From: Rhabdophis nuchalis
Taxonomy: Eukaryota; Chordata; Lepidosauria; Squamata; Natricidae
Length of the DNA: 64,000 nt
Assembly: GCA_039707465.1 (NCBI GenBank)
Contig: CM077643.1
Location: 42,310,105-42,374,104, forward strand
Direction: 5' to 3'
Part shown: piece by piece, positions 63,746-64,000 of the stretch
Layout: every line of letters begins with the position of its first letter
How positions within the stretch are numbered: position 1 is the stretch's first letter
Translations under genes and position numbers: made by a program
Notes under the pieces: model-generated
Database searches by the model: none
Seen by the model: only the letters and a program-made list of their open reading frames with translations
Told to the model about the DNA's origin: nothing

Positions 63746-64000
63746 CTTAGAATAGAATAACAGAGTTGGAAGGGACCTTGGAGGTCTTCTCGTCCAACCT
63801 CCTGCTTAGCCAGGAAACCCTACACCACTTCAGACAAATGGTTATCCAATATCTTCTGAAAAATGTCCAATGTTGGAGCATTCACAGCCTCTAAAGGCAA
63901 GTTGTTCCACTGATTAATTGTTCTAACTGTCAGGAAATTTCTTCTTAGTTCTAAGTTGCTTCTCTCCTTGATTAGTTTTCACCCATTGCTTCTTATCCTG
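63746..64000 (-). mobile_element. CR1 LINE 3' end, running off the window
   Basis: 'agaatagaataacagagttg' followed by the 3' box and the ORF2 terminus in degenerate form. It continues beyond the right edge. Confidence 0.88.

Noticed and set aside
1..64000. CRISPR arrays, bacterial operons, rRNA genes
   Set aside because: No regularly spaced identical repeats with unique spacers, no ribosomal RNA signatures, and the sequence is clearly vertebrate repeat DNA.

Overview
The window reads as intergenic or intronic DNA of a squamate reptile, most likely a snake. The evidence is its repeat content: many 5'-truncated CR1 LINE copies whose 3' ends run into (AATAG)n-type microsatellites (a trait reported for snake CR1 'Snake1' elements), L2 LINEs, tRNA-derived SINEs ending in ACCTTT repeats (Sauria/BovB-tailed type), a second SINE family with an L2/MIR-like tail, many short hAT, Tigger-type and Helitron-like elements, and GATA-type microsatellites. 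I found no convincing host exon, structural RNA gene or CRISPR array. Nearly every long reading frame belongs to a transposable element.

Layout: 1-13 kb holds an L1 ORF2 relic, CR1 and L2 fragments, a solo LTR inside a CR1, a palindromic hAT MITE inside a SINE and an unnamed retroelement relic. 13.2-18.2 kb is a nearly complete Ty3/gypsy LTR retrotransposon on the minus strand, with LTRs about 2% diverged, a 5-bp target duplication, a tRNA-Ser-type primer site and a long Gag-Pol frame broken by one stop codon. 20.7-22.7 kb is a complete L1-type insertion carrying only ORF1. It has a 17-bp target duplication and lies inside a SINE. A second, 5'-truncated member with its own 17-bp duplication lies at 45.5-46.4 kb. 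23.2-25.3 kb is a CR1 split by a hAT element, an L2 and a SINE. 26.6-28.5 kb is an L2 that keeps its 5' part. 30-46 kb is a mosaic of Tigger, hAT, SINE, CR1 and Helitron-like copies. 46.9-64 kb holds microsatellites, a solo gypsy LTR, an L2 inside a SINE, a deleted Tc1 element, an ERV-type LTR, a perfect 66-bp-arm hairpin MITE and more L2 and CR1.

How the parts work together: CR1 and L2 supply their own reverse transcriptase. The SINEs borrow LINE machinery through their tails. The hAT, Tigger and Tc1 derivatives depend on transposases not encoded here. The ORF1-only L1 derivatives would need L1 ORF2p in trans. The best candidate for something undescribed is this ORF1-only family, a squamate parallel of mammalian HAL1: two differently diverged copies lack ORF2, share one 3'UTR, and show mainly synonymous change in ORF1 where I compared them.
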